A stretch of DNA of 64,000 nucleotides, taken from the NCBI GenBank assembly GCA_945902075.1, contig CAMDMA010000012.1, forward strand, positions 1 to 64,000, given 5' to 3'. Source of the DNA: Candidatus Kuenenia stuttgartensis (lineage in GTDB: Bacteria; Planctomycetota; Phycisphaerae; Phycisphaerales; SM1A02). Each line of letters opens with the position of its first letter. Position 1 is the stretch's first letter. The position numbers were made by a program, and so were the translations under genes. The notes under the pieces are model-generated. The model searched no databases. It was not told where the DNA came from and saw nothing but the letters and a program-made list of their open reading frames with translations. This document shows, piece by piece, positions 9,831 to 17,145 of this stretch.

Positions 9831-10392
9831 CGCAGAGTTGGTCGATGGCAATCTCAAGGTCGTCGTTGACGATGAATGCGTCGTACACGCCGCTTCCGTG
9901 CGCGAAGTCGATCTCGGTTTTTGCTTCAGCGAATCGTCGCTCAATCGCTGATTCGTCCTCGCGCCCGCGCGCATGAAGGCGCTTGATGAGCGTCTGTTCG
10001 TCAGGTGGCAAGACAAACACGCAGAAAGCCGTTGGCATTGCGTGCTTCACATCGCGCGCACCTTGTACATCGATATCAAGCACGATCAACTTACCCTCGC
10101 CAAGCGCATGCTCAACCTGATCGCGCAGCGTGCCATACCACGAGCGACCAAAGACTTTCGCAAACTCAAGAAAACGGCCCTCGTCGATCCAATGTTGAAA
10201 TGTGTCTTGGTCGACAAAGTGATAATCAACGCTATCTCGTTCACGCTCTGTGCGGGCACGCGTTGTTGCGCTTACGCTGAACTCGCCGCCGAGGCGTCGA
10301 ATCACTTCATGCACGATCGTCGTCTTCCCGACGCCCGACGGGCCGGAGACAACGAGAAGCAAGCCCTTCGCAAGTGCGGCAACGTCGGTCAT
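9802..10392 (-). CDS. gmk: Guanylate kinase
   Basis: Converts GMP to GDP. 196 residues, a normal length. Walker A GPSGVGKTT (about 17-25), the GMP-binding segment SATTRARTERERDSVDYHFV, the loop EFAKVFGRSWYGT and DIDVQGA are all in place. The start lies 3 nt after the stop of the ABC ATPase gene, so the two are transcribed together. The C terminus RARRRA is encoded by the 30-bp repeat unit described at 9758-9830. Confidence 0.95.
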   Translation of the reverse strand: MTDVAALAKGLLLVVSGPSGVGKTTIVHEVIRRLGGEFSVSATTRARTERERDSVDYHFVDQDTFQHWIDEGRFLEFAKVFGRSWYGTLRDQVEHALGEGKLIVLDIDVQGARDVKHAMPTAFCVFVLPPDEQTLIKRLHARGREDESAIERRFAEAKTEIDFAHGSGVYDAFIVNDDLEIAIDQLCDLVRARRRA

Positions 10393-10395
10393 TTT

Positions 10396-11457
10396 TCACT
10401 CCGCAAGCGGCACGACATCGTCGGCGTCGATCTCGAGCAACACCCGTGCGCCGATCGATGGCAGCGTCTTTGGATTGAGTTCGGCAACACGAATCGTCGC
10501 CTCTGTTCCGTCAAGCGCGACCTCGTGCTGTGCAACGCCGCCGAGGTAGATGCTCGACCGCACAGCGCCAACAAGCGTGTTGCGCGCGCCTGGTTCGCGC
10601 ACCATCCGCACTGCCTCAGGTCGCAGTGAAAGCGCAAGTTCCGTCACATTTGGAAAGGGTGCGGCCGTGGACACAAGATTTCCCGCCGCCGTCTTGTAGA
10701 GCGCTTCGGCCGCGTCGCTGCGTACAAGCATCGCCGGAAGAAAGTTGGTGTCGCCGAGAAAGTCTGCAACAAAGCGATTCTTCGGACGGCGATACATCTC
10801 GCGCGGTGCACCGGTTTGGATCACATGTCCGCCCTTGAGCACCGCCATCCCGTCGGCGAGCGAAAGTGCCTCGTCTTGATCATGGGTCACGTAGACGGTT
10901 GTGATTTTGAGCGTGTCGACGATGCGCCGAATCTCAAGGCGCATCTCAAGGCGAAGCTTTGCATCAAGGTTCGAAAGCGGCTCATCGAGTAACAGCACAC
11001 TCGGCTCAAAGACCACTGCGCGCGCGAGTGCCACCCGCTGCTGCTGCCCGCCGGACAACTCCGCAGGCTTTCGCGCGGCGTATTCACCCATGCGAACGAG
11101 CTCAAGCGCACCGCGCACCTTCTCGCGAATCGCGTCGCGGCCGAGTTTGCGCACCTCAAGCCCGAAAGCAACATTGTCGAAGACCGTCATATGCGGCCAG
11201 AGCGCGTAGTTCTGGAACACCATGCCGGTATTGCGTTCGTTCGCGGGTACGCGCGCGACGTTCCGGTCGCCAAAGAAAATGCGCCCATCCGTCGGCTCGG
11301 TAAACCCGGCGATCATGCGAAGAAGAGTCGTCTTGCCACAGCCTGAGGGGCCAAGGAGAAAGAAGAGGCTTCCGGGAGGAATCTCAAGGTTGACGTCGGA
11401 AACTGCGGCGGTGTCGCCGAATTTTTTGACGAGGCCCTCGATGCGAATCGCTGTCAT
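10396..11457 (-). CDS. ABC transporter ATP-binding protein (PotA/FbpC/UgpC type, with TOBE domain)
   Basis: 353 residues. The ATPase half has Walker A GPSGCGKTT (about 36-44), Q-loop VFQNYALWPH, signature LSGGQQQRVALARA, Walker B LLLDEPLSNLDAKLR and H-loop THDQDEA. Residues about 240-353 form the OB-fold TOBE regulatory region found in importers for spermidine, ferric iron or sugar phosphates. No permease or binding protein gene is nearby, so the substrate cannot be assigned; it may be shared by several importers or belong to a remote permease. It is upstream of gmk with a 3-nt gap. Confidence 0.9.
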   Translation of the reverse strand: MTAIRIEGLVKKFGDTAAVSDVNLEIPPGSLFFLLGPSGCGKTTLLRMIAGFTEPTDGRIFFGDRNVARVPANERNTGMVFQNYALWPHMTVFDNVAFGLEVRKLGRDAIREKVRGALELVRMGEYAARKPAELSGGQQQRVALARAVVFEPSVLLLDEPLSNLDAKLRLEMRLEIRRIVDTLKITTVYVTHDQDEALSLADGMAVLKGGHVIQTGAPREMYRRPKNRFVADFLGDTNFLPAMLVRSDAAEALYKTAAGNLVSTAAPFPNVTELALSLRPEAVRMVREPGARNTLVGAVRSSIYLGGVAQHEVALDGTEATIRVAELNPKTLPSIGARVLLEIDADDVVPLAE

Positions 11458-11512
11458 GGACGCAAGTTACCCGAGCGGGCCGTACCATGGGCGCGTGGCT
11501 CGCCCCAACGAC

Positions 11513-11917
11513 ATGCGCAGCAAAGACACGCACTCGGCGAAGCCGCGAGAGCCGGGTGCCGTAGATCCGCGCATCGCGTGGCTCGATCGGATGCGCGAGT
11601 TTCGGGGCCGACGCGAGCGTGACATCACCGTCAACCGACCCGTGGACGCGTTCGAGCGAGAGTTCAAAGATCGTCACCGTGCGCTTGGCGACATCATCGA
11701 CGCTTGGAACGAGCTCTCTCCGCTCTCTGTGCGCGGCGTCGTGACGATTTCTGGACTCGCTCAAGGCACGCTGACCCTGACGATGACGAGTTCATCGGCA
11801 TCGTTTGAGGTTTCGCGCATCCTTCGCGATGGACTTGAGCACACCTTGGTGACGCGGTTTCCTAGCCGAATTCGCCGCATCAAAGTGCGCGTCGGCGGCG
11901 AACCCTCGACGAGCTGA
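11513..11917 (+). CDS. DUF721 / DciA-like protein
   Basis: 134 residues from ATG 11513; a GTG at 11495 in the same frame is an alternative. The basic N-terminal half (about 1-65) precedes a domain with the DUF721 pattern: IIDAWNELSP, then GTLTLTMTSSSASFEVSR and finally a strand ending in IRRIKVRVG. In DciA, this domain assists loading of the replicative helicase DnaB. The order of conserved parts fits DciA, but identity is low and the assignment rests on pattern only. It is divergent from the ABC ATPase gene, with about 55 bp between the starts. Confidence 0.65.
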   Translation: MRSKDTHSAKPREPGAVDPRIAWLDRMREFRGRRERDITVNRPVDAFEREFKDRHRALGDIIDAWNELSPLSVRGVVTISGLAQGTLTLTMTSSSASFEVSRILRDGLEHTLVTRFPSRIRRIKVRVGGEPSTS

Positions 11918-11978
11918 GTCGTGCGTGGCGATTGCCATCTTGCCCCGCGCTGCCGCCACAAGCGACAGCTCCGTAAAT

Positions 11979-12010
11979 AAAAACGACTGGCCCTAAAAAC
12001 GACTGGCCCT
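11979..12010. repeat. 16-bp unit, two exact tandem copies between DUF721 gene and nusG
   Basis: The unit aaaaacgactggccct is present at 11979-11994 and 11995-12010. It lies beside the hairpin at 12016-12043 in the convergent gap between the DUF721-like gene and nusG. Confidence 0.9.
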
Positions 12011-12015
12011 AAAGA

Positions 12016-12043
12016 CCACGGCCGACAAGATTGTCGGCCGCGG
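12016..12043 (-). terminator. Hairpin ending the tuf-rpmG-secE-nusG block
   Basis: Inverted repeat cggccgaca / tgtcggccg with loop agat, extendable by two pairs beyond one mismatch. It sits about 25 nt after the nusG stop. The minus-strand tail is only weakly T-rich (TGGTCTTTA), so it may be a bidirectional or factor-assisted terminator. Confidence 0.55.
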
Positions 12044-12068
12044 AAGATTTTGTGCTGAGAGGCAGAAC

Positions 12069-12857
12069 TCACTCTTGCCCGTCAATGCCCTTCCGGACCT
12101 GCCAGTACTCGAGCTCAATCGGAGCCTGCCGACCAAAGATGGTGACGAGCACACGAACGAGACCCTTCTCGGGAAGGACTTCGTCGATTTCGCCTTCGTA
12201 GTTCTGGAACGGCCCGTCGGCGATGGTGACTTTGTCGCCCTTGACGAACTCCATCTTGACCTGCGGCGCCTCTTCGGGCTTGCGCGAGTCAAAGAGCATC
12301 TTCTCAACTTCATGCTGCGCCATCGGCGTGGGTCGGCCGGCGGTGCCGACGAAATCGCCGACTCCATCGGTTTCTTTGATGAGGAAGAAGATGTCCTGCG
12401 GAATGCGACCATCGGGCTCAAGGCGCATCTCAACGAAGACGTAGCCCGGATAGAGCATGGTCTCGGTCACGCGCTGCTTGCCGCCCTTGAGCGTCTTCGT
12501 CTTTTCCGTCGGCACCATGATGCGACCGACGAATTGATCCATGCCCTCGATCTGCACCTTGCGGAGCAGTGTCTGACGCACAGAGCGCTCCTTGTTGCTC
12601 GCCACGCGAAGCACGAACCAGTTCATGCCCTCGCGGAACATCGGGAGGTCTGTTGCGGGATCAAAGGTCTCGCTCACTTCGAGCTTCGACTTTTCGCCGG
12701 CCTTGCCCTTGCGCGAGGTGTCCGCGAGCGCTTGCGTCGAAACGCCCATGACCTCATGCGGCTTCTCGACCGCGCGCCGTGCATCGACGCCGCGCTTAAG
12801 CGACTTCGATTCGACATCTGCGTTGGGTTCGCTGGTTTCTTTCTTGGTGGATTTCAT
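12069..12857 (-). CDS. nusG: Transcription antitermination/termination factor NusG
   Basis: Couples RNA polymerase with Rho and ribosomes. 262 residues from ATG 12857, which has AAGGA 8 nt upstream; the ATG at 12866 has no spacing from that site. Residues 1-80 are a charged, lysine-rich extension absent from ordinary NusG. The NGN domain runs about 80-190 (NWFVLRVASNKERSV, then MLYPGYVFVEM), and the KOW domain about 205-262 (KGDKVTIADGPFQNYEGEI). It follows secE as in most bacteria but is not followed by rplK; a hairpin and a convergent gene come next. Confidence 0.95.
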   Translation of the reverse strand: MKSTKKETSEPNADVESKSLKRGVDARRAVEKPHEVMGVSTQALADTSRKGKAGEKSKLEVSETFDPATDLPMFREGMNWFVLRVASNKERSVRQTLLRKVQIEGMDQFVGRIMVPTEKTKTLKGGKQRVTETMLYPGYVFVEMRLEPDGRIPQDIFFLIKETDGVGDFVGTAGRPTPMAQHEVEKMLFDSRKPEEAPQVKMEFVKGDKVTIADGPFQNYEGEIDEVLPEKGLVRVLVTIFGRQAPIELEYWQVRKGIDGQE

Positions 12858-12943
12858 CGTTGCCATCCTTCTTGTTCCGTCGTCGTGAAGTCGCGGGATC
12901 CGCAGACTCGCTTCAAACGCTGTCAATCAAGCGTCCAACCCGT

Positions 12944-13405
12944 TTAGGAGTCAAGCACCTTGATGAAGCGGAAGAACGCGAAGAATCCAATATCAATTGC
13001 CCAGCAGAAGACGGTCAGGATCACAGCGGTCGTGATGACCGCGGTCGTCGAGCCCATGATCTCGCGGCGAGTCGACCAGTTGACCTTCTTCATCTCACCT
13101 TCGGTTGCGATCAAGAAGTCAACCGAGCTGTGCTTCATGAAGACGAGGTAGTACACGCCAATGGTGATGATTCCGCCAATGACGATTGCGCCGGCCGCCG
13201 CCACATAGAGCTCGTTGACGCCGGAAATCTCGATCCGCTTCAGGTACTCCCAAAGCCACAGGATTCCGAGCATGCTCACAAGCGCGGCGCCAATGATGGT
13301 GCCCATGCGCGTGTAGTAACCCTGACCCGGCTTGTACACCGAGAAATCAGTTGAGGGCTCCGCAGCGGCTGCGGGATTCGTCGTGATGTCGTTTGCTTCT
13401 GCCAT
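12944..13405 (-). CDS. secE: Preprotein translocase subunit SecE
   Basis: Part of the SecYEG channel in the inner membrane. 153 residues, with hydrophobic segments at about 37-55, 68-88 and 125-150. The conserved amphipathic SecE segment is visible just before the last helix (EMKKVNWSTRREIMGSTT). As in E. coli, extra helices precede the conserved C-terminal core. The ATG at 13405 has AGAGGAG upstream. It lies upstream of nusG in the same direction. Confidence 0.93.
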   Translation of the reverse strand: MAEANDITTNPAAAAEPSTDFSVYKPGQGYYTRMGTIIGAALVSMLGILWLWEYLKRIEISGVNELYVAAAGAIVIGGIITIGVYYLVFMKHSSVDFLIATEGEMKKVNWSTRREIMGSTTAVITTAVILTVFCWAIDIGFFAFFRFIKVLDS

Positions 13406-13587
13406 GACGGACTCCTCTTTGCTCGGGACAGTCTTGAGATTGATCTCAAGACTGTGCTCGAGGCTGAACTCGAGACTGGGCTTGGGTCGATTGCGGCTTG
13501 CGTCGCAACGACCTGCCCTGCGTGGCCTCTGCAAACGCAGTTGGGCACGTGGTCAGGCACGCGCCCTCAGGCCCTGCACCTGTCAAA

Positions 13588-13660
13588 CACGCCGGGGGGG
13601 GATCGAACCCACGACCTGCGGATTTGGAATCCGCTGCTCTACCAGCTGAGCTACCGGCGT
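13588..13660 (-). tRNA. tRNA-Trp (CCA)
   Basis: Read on the minus strand it starts ACGCCGG and ends CCGGCGT plus discriminator G, a perfect 7-bp acceptor stem. The D-arm has AGCTGGTAG, the anticodon stem is GCGGA/TCCGC with anticodon CCA, and the T-loop is TTCGATC. The T-stem GTGGG/CCCCC has one T-C mismatch. CCA is not encoded. Its place between rpmG and secE is the classic bacterial arrangement. Confidence 0.95.
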
Positions 13661-13788
13661 AACGCTTTGAACATCGAAAGTGACTGTGGGCGCGCGAGCG
13701 AAGTCGGAAACGACTCCCGCTTTGAGCGACCAACGCGCAGCGCGGCCAAACCGCGGCTGAACGCGGTCCACCCACTCTACGGTTCGGT

Positions 13789-13968
13789 TTACTTTCGCTT
13801 GATCTTGTGGAGCGTGTGCTTGCGGACCTTTGGGCAGTACTTCATGTAGCCCTCTTTGACGCGCTCAATGATGCCGCCCTTGACGCGGATGTTGGTGCGA
13901 TAGTTCATATCGCCAGTCTCCGTGCACACGAGCCACACCCACTCACGATCCATGGACTTCTTTGCCAT
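13789..13968 (-). CDS. rpmG: 50S ribosomal protein L33
   Basis: 59 residues, the normal size, beginning MAKKSMDREWVWLVCTETGD and ending in KHTLHKIKRK. The family core (NYRT, KYCPKVRKHTLHK) is clear. Only single cysteines remain where zinc-binding forms have CxxC pairs, so this is a zinc-independent (C-minus) type. It lies between tuf and tRNA-Trp in the usual order. Confidence 0.93.
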   Translation of the reverse strand: MAKKSMDREWVWLVCTETGDMNYRTNIRVKGGIIERVKEGYMKYCPKVRKHTLHKIKRK

Positions 13969-14111
13969 TGTCTACTCGCTTTCTCTGCGTGACACACGCT
14001 TGAACGATGCGCGCTGCGGAGCGGACGCACTCCGCTCCGCAGCGGCATCGAAACTCTCAGTTTGATGACCGAGACATCACTGCCTCGAGGCGTTTCACGC
14101 CGTAACTAAAC

Positions 14112-14188
14112 CATCATCAGGACATCATCAGGACATGATCAGGCCATGATCAAGCCATGATCAAGCCATGATCAAGCCATGATCAAGC
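14112..14188. repeat. Seven 11-bp tandem repeats at the tuf stop codon
   Basis: Seven units of exactly 11 bp in plus-strand order: catcatcagga twice, catgatcaggc once, catgatcaagc four times. On the minus strand, the unit nearest tuf contains the last Ala codon and the TGA stop (gcttgatcatg), and the others follow downstream, diverging with distance. Each unit holds the palindrome tgatca, so neighbouring units can pair as short stem-loops. Confidence 0.97.
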
Positions 14189-15391
14189 AATGATTTCGGT
14201 GACGACGCCCGAACCCACGGTTCGGCCACCCTCACGGACTGCGAAGCGGACGCCCGCTTCCATCGCGACGCCCTTGCCCTCAAGGTCGACGATCATGAGG
14301 ATGTTGTCGCCAGGCATGCACATCTCAGCGCCGACGAGATCGTCGATCTTGCCGGTGATGTCGGTCGTGCGGAAGTAGAACTGCGGCTTGTAGCCCTTGA
14401 AGAACGGCGTGTGACGGCCGCCTTCGTCCTTGGTGAGGACGTAGACCTGAGCCTTGAACTTCGTGTGCGGCTTGATCGAGTTCGGCTTGCACAGAACCTG
14501 GCCACGCTCGATGTCGCTCTTTTCAACGCCACGGAGAAGCACACCGACGTTGTCGCCGGCGATGCCGCTGTCGAGGGTCTTCTGGAACATCTCGACGCCG
14601 GTGATGGTGGTCTTCTTGACGTCCGGACGGAGTCCGACGATCTCGACTTCATCGCCGACCTTGACCATACCGCGCTCGATACGGCCGGTGGACACGGTTC
14701 CACGACCCTTGATCGAGAACACGTCTTCGATCGACATGAGGAACGGCTTGTCGGTCTCGCGCATCGGCTCCGGAATGAAGGTGTCGATCGCGTCCATGAG
14801 CTCGGCGATGCACTTGTTCGCAGCCGGGTCGCCTGGGTTCTGGAGTGCCGGGAAGGCAGCGCCACGAATGACCGGGGTGTCGTCGCCTGGGTAGCCGTAC
14901 TTGGTGAGGAGATCGCGAACTTCCATCTCGACGAGGTCGAGGAGCTCGGCGTCAGCGATGTCGCACTTGTTGAGGAAGACGACCATCTTCGGCACGCCGA
15001 CCTGACGGCCGAGGAGGATGTGCTCGCGGGTCTGCGGCATAACGCCGTCGACGCCGGAGACAACGAGGATCGCGCCGTCCATCTGGGCGGCGCCGGTGAT
15101 CATGTTCTTCACGTAGTCGGCGTGGCCGGGGCAGTCCACGTGCGCGTAGTGACGGTTGGCCGTCTCGTACTCGACGTGCGACGTAGCAATGGTCACGATC
15201 TTCGTGGGATCGCGGCGGCCTTCAGACTCAGACGCCTTGGCGACCTGGTCGTAAGAAACCGGCTTGCTGAAACCACGCGCAGCCTGAACTGCAGTGATCG
15301 CGGCGGTGAGGGTGGTCTTACCGTGGTCGACGTGGCCGATGGTGCCGACGTTGACGTGGGGCTTGGTACGGTTGAAGTTCTCTTTTGCCAT
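14183..15391 (-). CDS. tuf: Elongation factor Tu
   Basis: Delivers aminoacyl-tRNA to the ribosome as a GTPase. 402 residues. The G1 motif [10 protein letters not shown] (about 18-27), [16 protein letters not shown] and the SxL-type G5 region are present, followed by domain 2 ([13 protein letters not shown]) and domain 3 ending in [15 protein letters not shown]. The ATG at 15391 gives the canonical N terminus [20 protein letters not shown]. tRNA-Thr lies upstream and rpmG downstream, in the same direction. Its stop codon is embedded in an 11-bp tandem repeat. Confidence 0.98.
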   Translation of the reverse strand: MAKENFNRTKPHVNVGTIGHVDHGKTTLTAAITAVQAARGFSKPVSYDQVAKASESEGRRDPTKIVTIATSHVEYETANRHYAHVDCPGHADYVKNMITGAAQMDGAILVVSGVDGVMPQTREHILLGRQVGVPKMVVFLNKCDIADAELLDLVEMEVRDLLTKYGYPGDDTPVIRGAAFPALQNPGDPAANKCIAELMDAIDTFIPEPMRETDKPFLMSIEDVFSIKGRGTVSTGRIERGMVKVGDEVEIVGLRPDVKKTTITGVEMFQKTLDSGIAGDNVGVLLRGVEKSDIERGQVLCKPNSIKPHTKFKAQVYVLTKDEGGRHTPFFKGYKPQFYFRTTDITGKIDDLVGAEMCMPGDNILMIVDLEGKGVAMEAGVRFAVREGGRTVGSGVVTEIIA

Positions 15392-15516
15392 GGCTCTGTA
15401 TCTCCGGCTTTCGCCCGCCCGTCACTCGTTGGAGCGGGCGGAAGTGAGAATTTCGGCTCACCCTTCACGGGAGAAGCCAAGTGATTGATCGGCTACGCCA
15501 TCCACGACGTCGCCAA

Positions 15517-15588
15517 AGCCACCGAAGGGGATTGAACCCTCGACCTCACCCTTACCAAGGGTGTGCTCTACCACTGAGCTACGGTGGC
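15517..15588 (-). tRNA. tRNA-Thr (GGT)
   Basis: The minus strand starts GCCACCG and ends CGGTGGC plus one discriminator base (T). The D-arm is GCTCAGTGGTAGAGC, the anticodon stem is CACCCTTGGTAAGGGTG with anticodon GGT, and the T-arm GAGGGTTCAATCCCCTT is intact. It precedes tuf, the usual place for tRNA-Thr in bacteria. Confidence 0.95.
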
Positions 15589-15700
15589 GACTTTGTTGTG
15601 CATGCACTTGCGCGCATGACGGACTGACTGACTGGCATGAACTTTCGTGCATCGTGCGCGGGAATTAACCCGCTCGCCTGCAGACCGGCACCTCATCAGA

Positions 15701-15749
15701 GGCTCGTGCGAGACTCGTGCGAGACTCGTGAAAGGCTCGTGCGAGACTC
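15701..15749. repeat. 11-bp tandem repeats upstream of tRNA-Thr/tuf
   Basis: Units ggctcgtgcga, gactcgtgcga, gactcgtgaaa, ggctcgtgcga and a partial gactc follow one another with exact 11-bp period. The array begins about 110 bp upstream of the tRNA-Thr 5' end, in the likely promoter zone of the block. The 11-bp period is the same as in the unrelated array at the tuf 3' end. Confidence 0.9.
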
Positions 15750-15836
15750 TATGGCATCCCTCACGCACACGCTGCCGGCGCGCGTGCGATCATCGGTCGC
15801 ATAGCCCGCAGACTTGCGGATACGCCCGATGAAAAA

Positions 15837-15856
15837 CCGTGCCAAAGGGCACGGTG
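15837..15856 (-). terminator. Intrinsic terminator of the prepilin-like gene
   Basis: Stem ccgtgcc / ggcacgg around a short A-rich loop. On the minus strand it is followed directly by a run of Ts. It lies about 115 nt after the stop of the prepilin-like gene and isolates it from the tRNA-Thr/tuf block. Confidence 0.7.
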
Positions 15857-15972
15857 GGAAGGAAAGTGTAGCAAGTCGGGAACCTGTTGCAAGGGCGCGC
15901 GCAGTTTTCAGCCGCGTGACGCAATGCACAGTTCCTTCACAGTTTGCTCGCGTGCAGGCGACGGCCAACCGC

Positions 15973-16869
15973 TCACGGATTGACGAAGTATCGGTTCTTA
16001 TCAAGGTCGAGCACACGAACGCCGAGATCCTTCTCCAACTCGTACAGCGATCCAAACTCCGACACCGTGTCGACGTGTCCGTCGAGAAACAGCATCAGGA
16101 CGTTCTTACCGGAGTAGCGCCACTCCACGCCAGCAAGATTGGCGGTTGTGTTATTTGGACTGATCGTTGGTTCCGTGAAGCCAAACAGCTCACCGATTGA
16201 GGAGTCGGCGCAGTACATCGAGGCTTCGGGTCGCTTGATTTGGCCAAGAGTCCAGAACTTCCCGGTGTAGGTCGATGAGGGTCTCGCGTCGAAGAACGGA
16301 TTGCCAGCGAAGTAACCTGGGTCGCCCTTCTCCTCAAGCGTGGTGCCGGTACCAAATGGCGTCGGCGCGGAGCCTTCGGTCGGCTTGTCAAGCACCTCGG
16401 CTGCACGGAAGGGGTTGGTTCCATCCCAGCCGGTGGCATAGAGCGCAGCGTCTGGCGAATCGAAGCGATAGTCCCATTGCGCCGTCGAGGTGTCTTCCTT
16501 CGTCGAGGCGACCGGGCCGAAGTTGCCCGTGGTCCACAAGATGTCCGTCCATGTCCCGACGTTCAACTCGCCGACTGGCGGGGTGAGCCCGGGGGGCGAA
16601 GATGAGCGCGGCTTTCCCGGCGAAGGTAACCCGCGGTAATCGAATGCCGTTGGAACAACCGCATCACGATTGTCACCCGCATAGAGAATCAACAGTTGTC
16701 CAACCTGGCGCAGATTGGCTTGGCTTGTGCCCCAGAGTGCGTTCCGCCGCGCGAGGCTTAGGGCGGGCAAAAGCACCGCGAGGAGTACGGCGAGAACGCC
16801 GACAACAGCCAACATCTCGACAATCGTCATGCCTCGGGAGCGCTGGGAAAAACCGGGTCGTGGCTGCAT
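15973..16869 (-). CDS. Prepilin-type N-terminal methylation domain protein (pseudopilin-like)
   Basis: 298 residues from ATG 16869. A basic leader ending in SRG is followed by MTIVEMLAVVGVLAVLLAVLLPAL, a type IV pilin/pseudopilin signal cleaved after Gly with Glu at +5. The C-terminal part holds NVLMLFLDGHVDTV, the DGHV segment common in planctomycete pilin-like proteins. These proteins are abundant in planctomycetes and presumably assemble at the cell surface or periplasm, but their role is unknown. An upstream in-frame start at 16956 exists but would bury the leader. The gene lies alone, with its own terminator. Confidence 0.85.
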   Translation of the reverse strand: MQPRPGFSQRSRGMTIVEMLAVVGVLAVLLAVLLPALSLARRNALWGTSQANLRQVGQLLILYAGDNRDAVVPTAFDYRGLPSPGKPRSSSPPGLTPPVGELNVGTWTDILWTTGNFGPVASTKEDTSTAQWDYRFDSPDAALYATGWDGTNPFRAAEVLDKPTEGSAPTPFGTGTTLEEKGDPGYFAGNPFFDARPSSTYTGKFWTLGQIKRPEASMYCADSSIGELFGFTEPTISPNNTTANLAGVEWRYSGKNVLMLFLDGHVDTVSEFGSLYELEKDLGVRVLDLDKNRYFVNP

Positions 16870-17145
16870 GCGGAACTCGCTTTTTAGTTTGTGGCGACCG
16901 ACTGCCGCCGAGACGCTTCCAGACTCTGACGCCCTTAGATCGGCATCTTGATCCACATCGCGATCGAGATGTCATGGCGTGTCGCTCCGAGAATCCGAAG
17001 AGACGAAAATCCACACACGCCATCCTACATACGCCGTCGCCAGGCCCAAGCGGCAGAGGCGACCATCGAAGGCGTTTGGACAGCTTGGCGAAATCGCGTG
17101 GCTCTGCCTGCGACGACTCCAACCATCCCAAATGCGCCTGTCCGC

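Larger units (their letters stand above)
15589..15972. other. Upstream region of tRNA-Thr/tuf and downstream region of the prepilin-like gene
   Basis: About 380 bp without a supported gene. It contains the 11-bp array at 15701-15749, a terminator at 15837-15856 and presumably the promoter of the tRNA-Thr/tuf block, though I could not identify convincing -35 and -10 boxes. Confidence 0.6.

Noticed and set aside
14112-14188. CRISPR array
   Set aside because: The units are contiguous with no spacers, so this is a simple tandem repeat.
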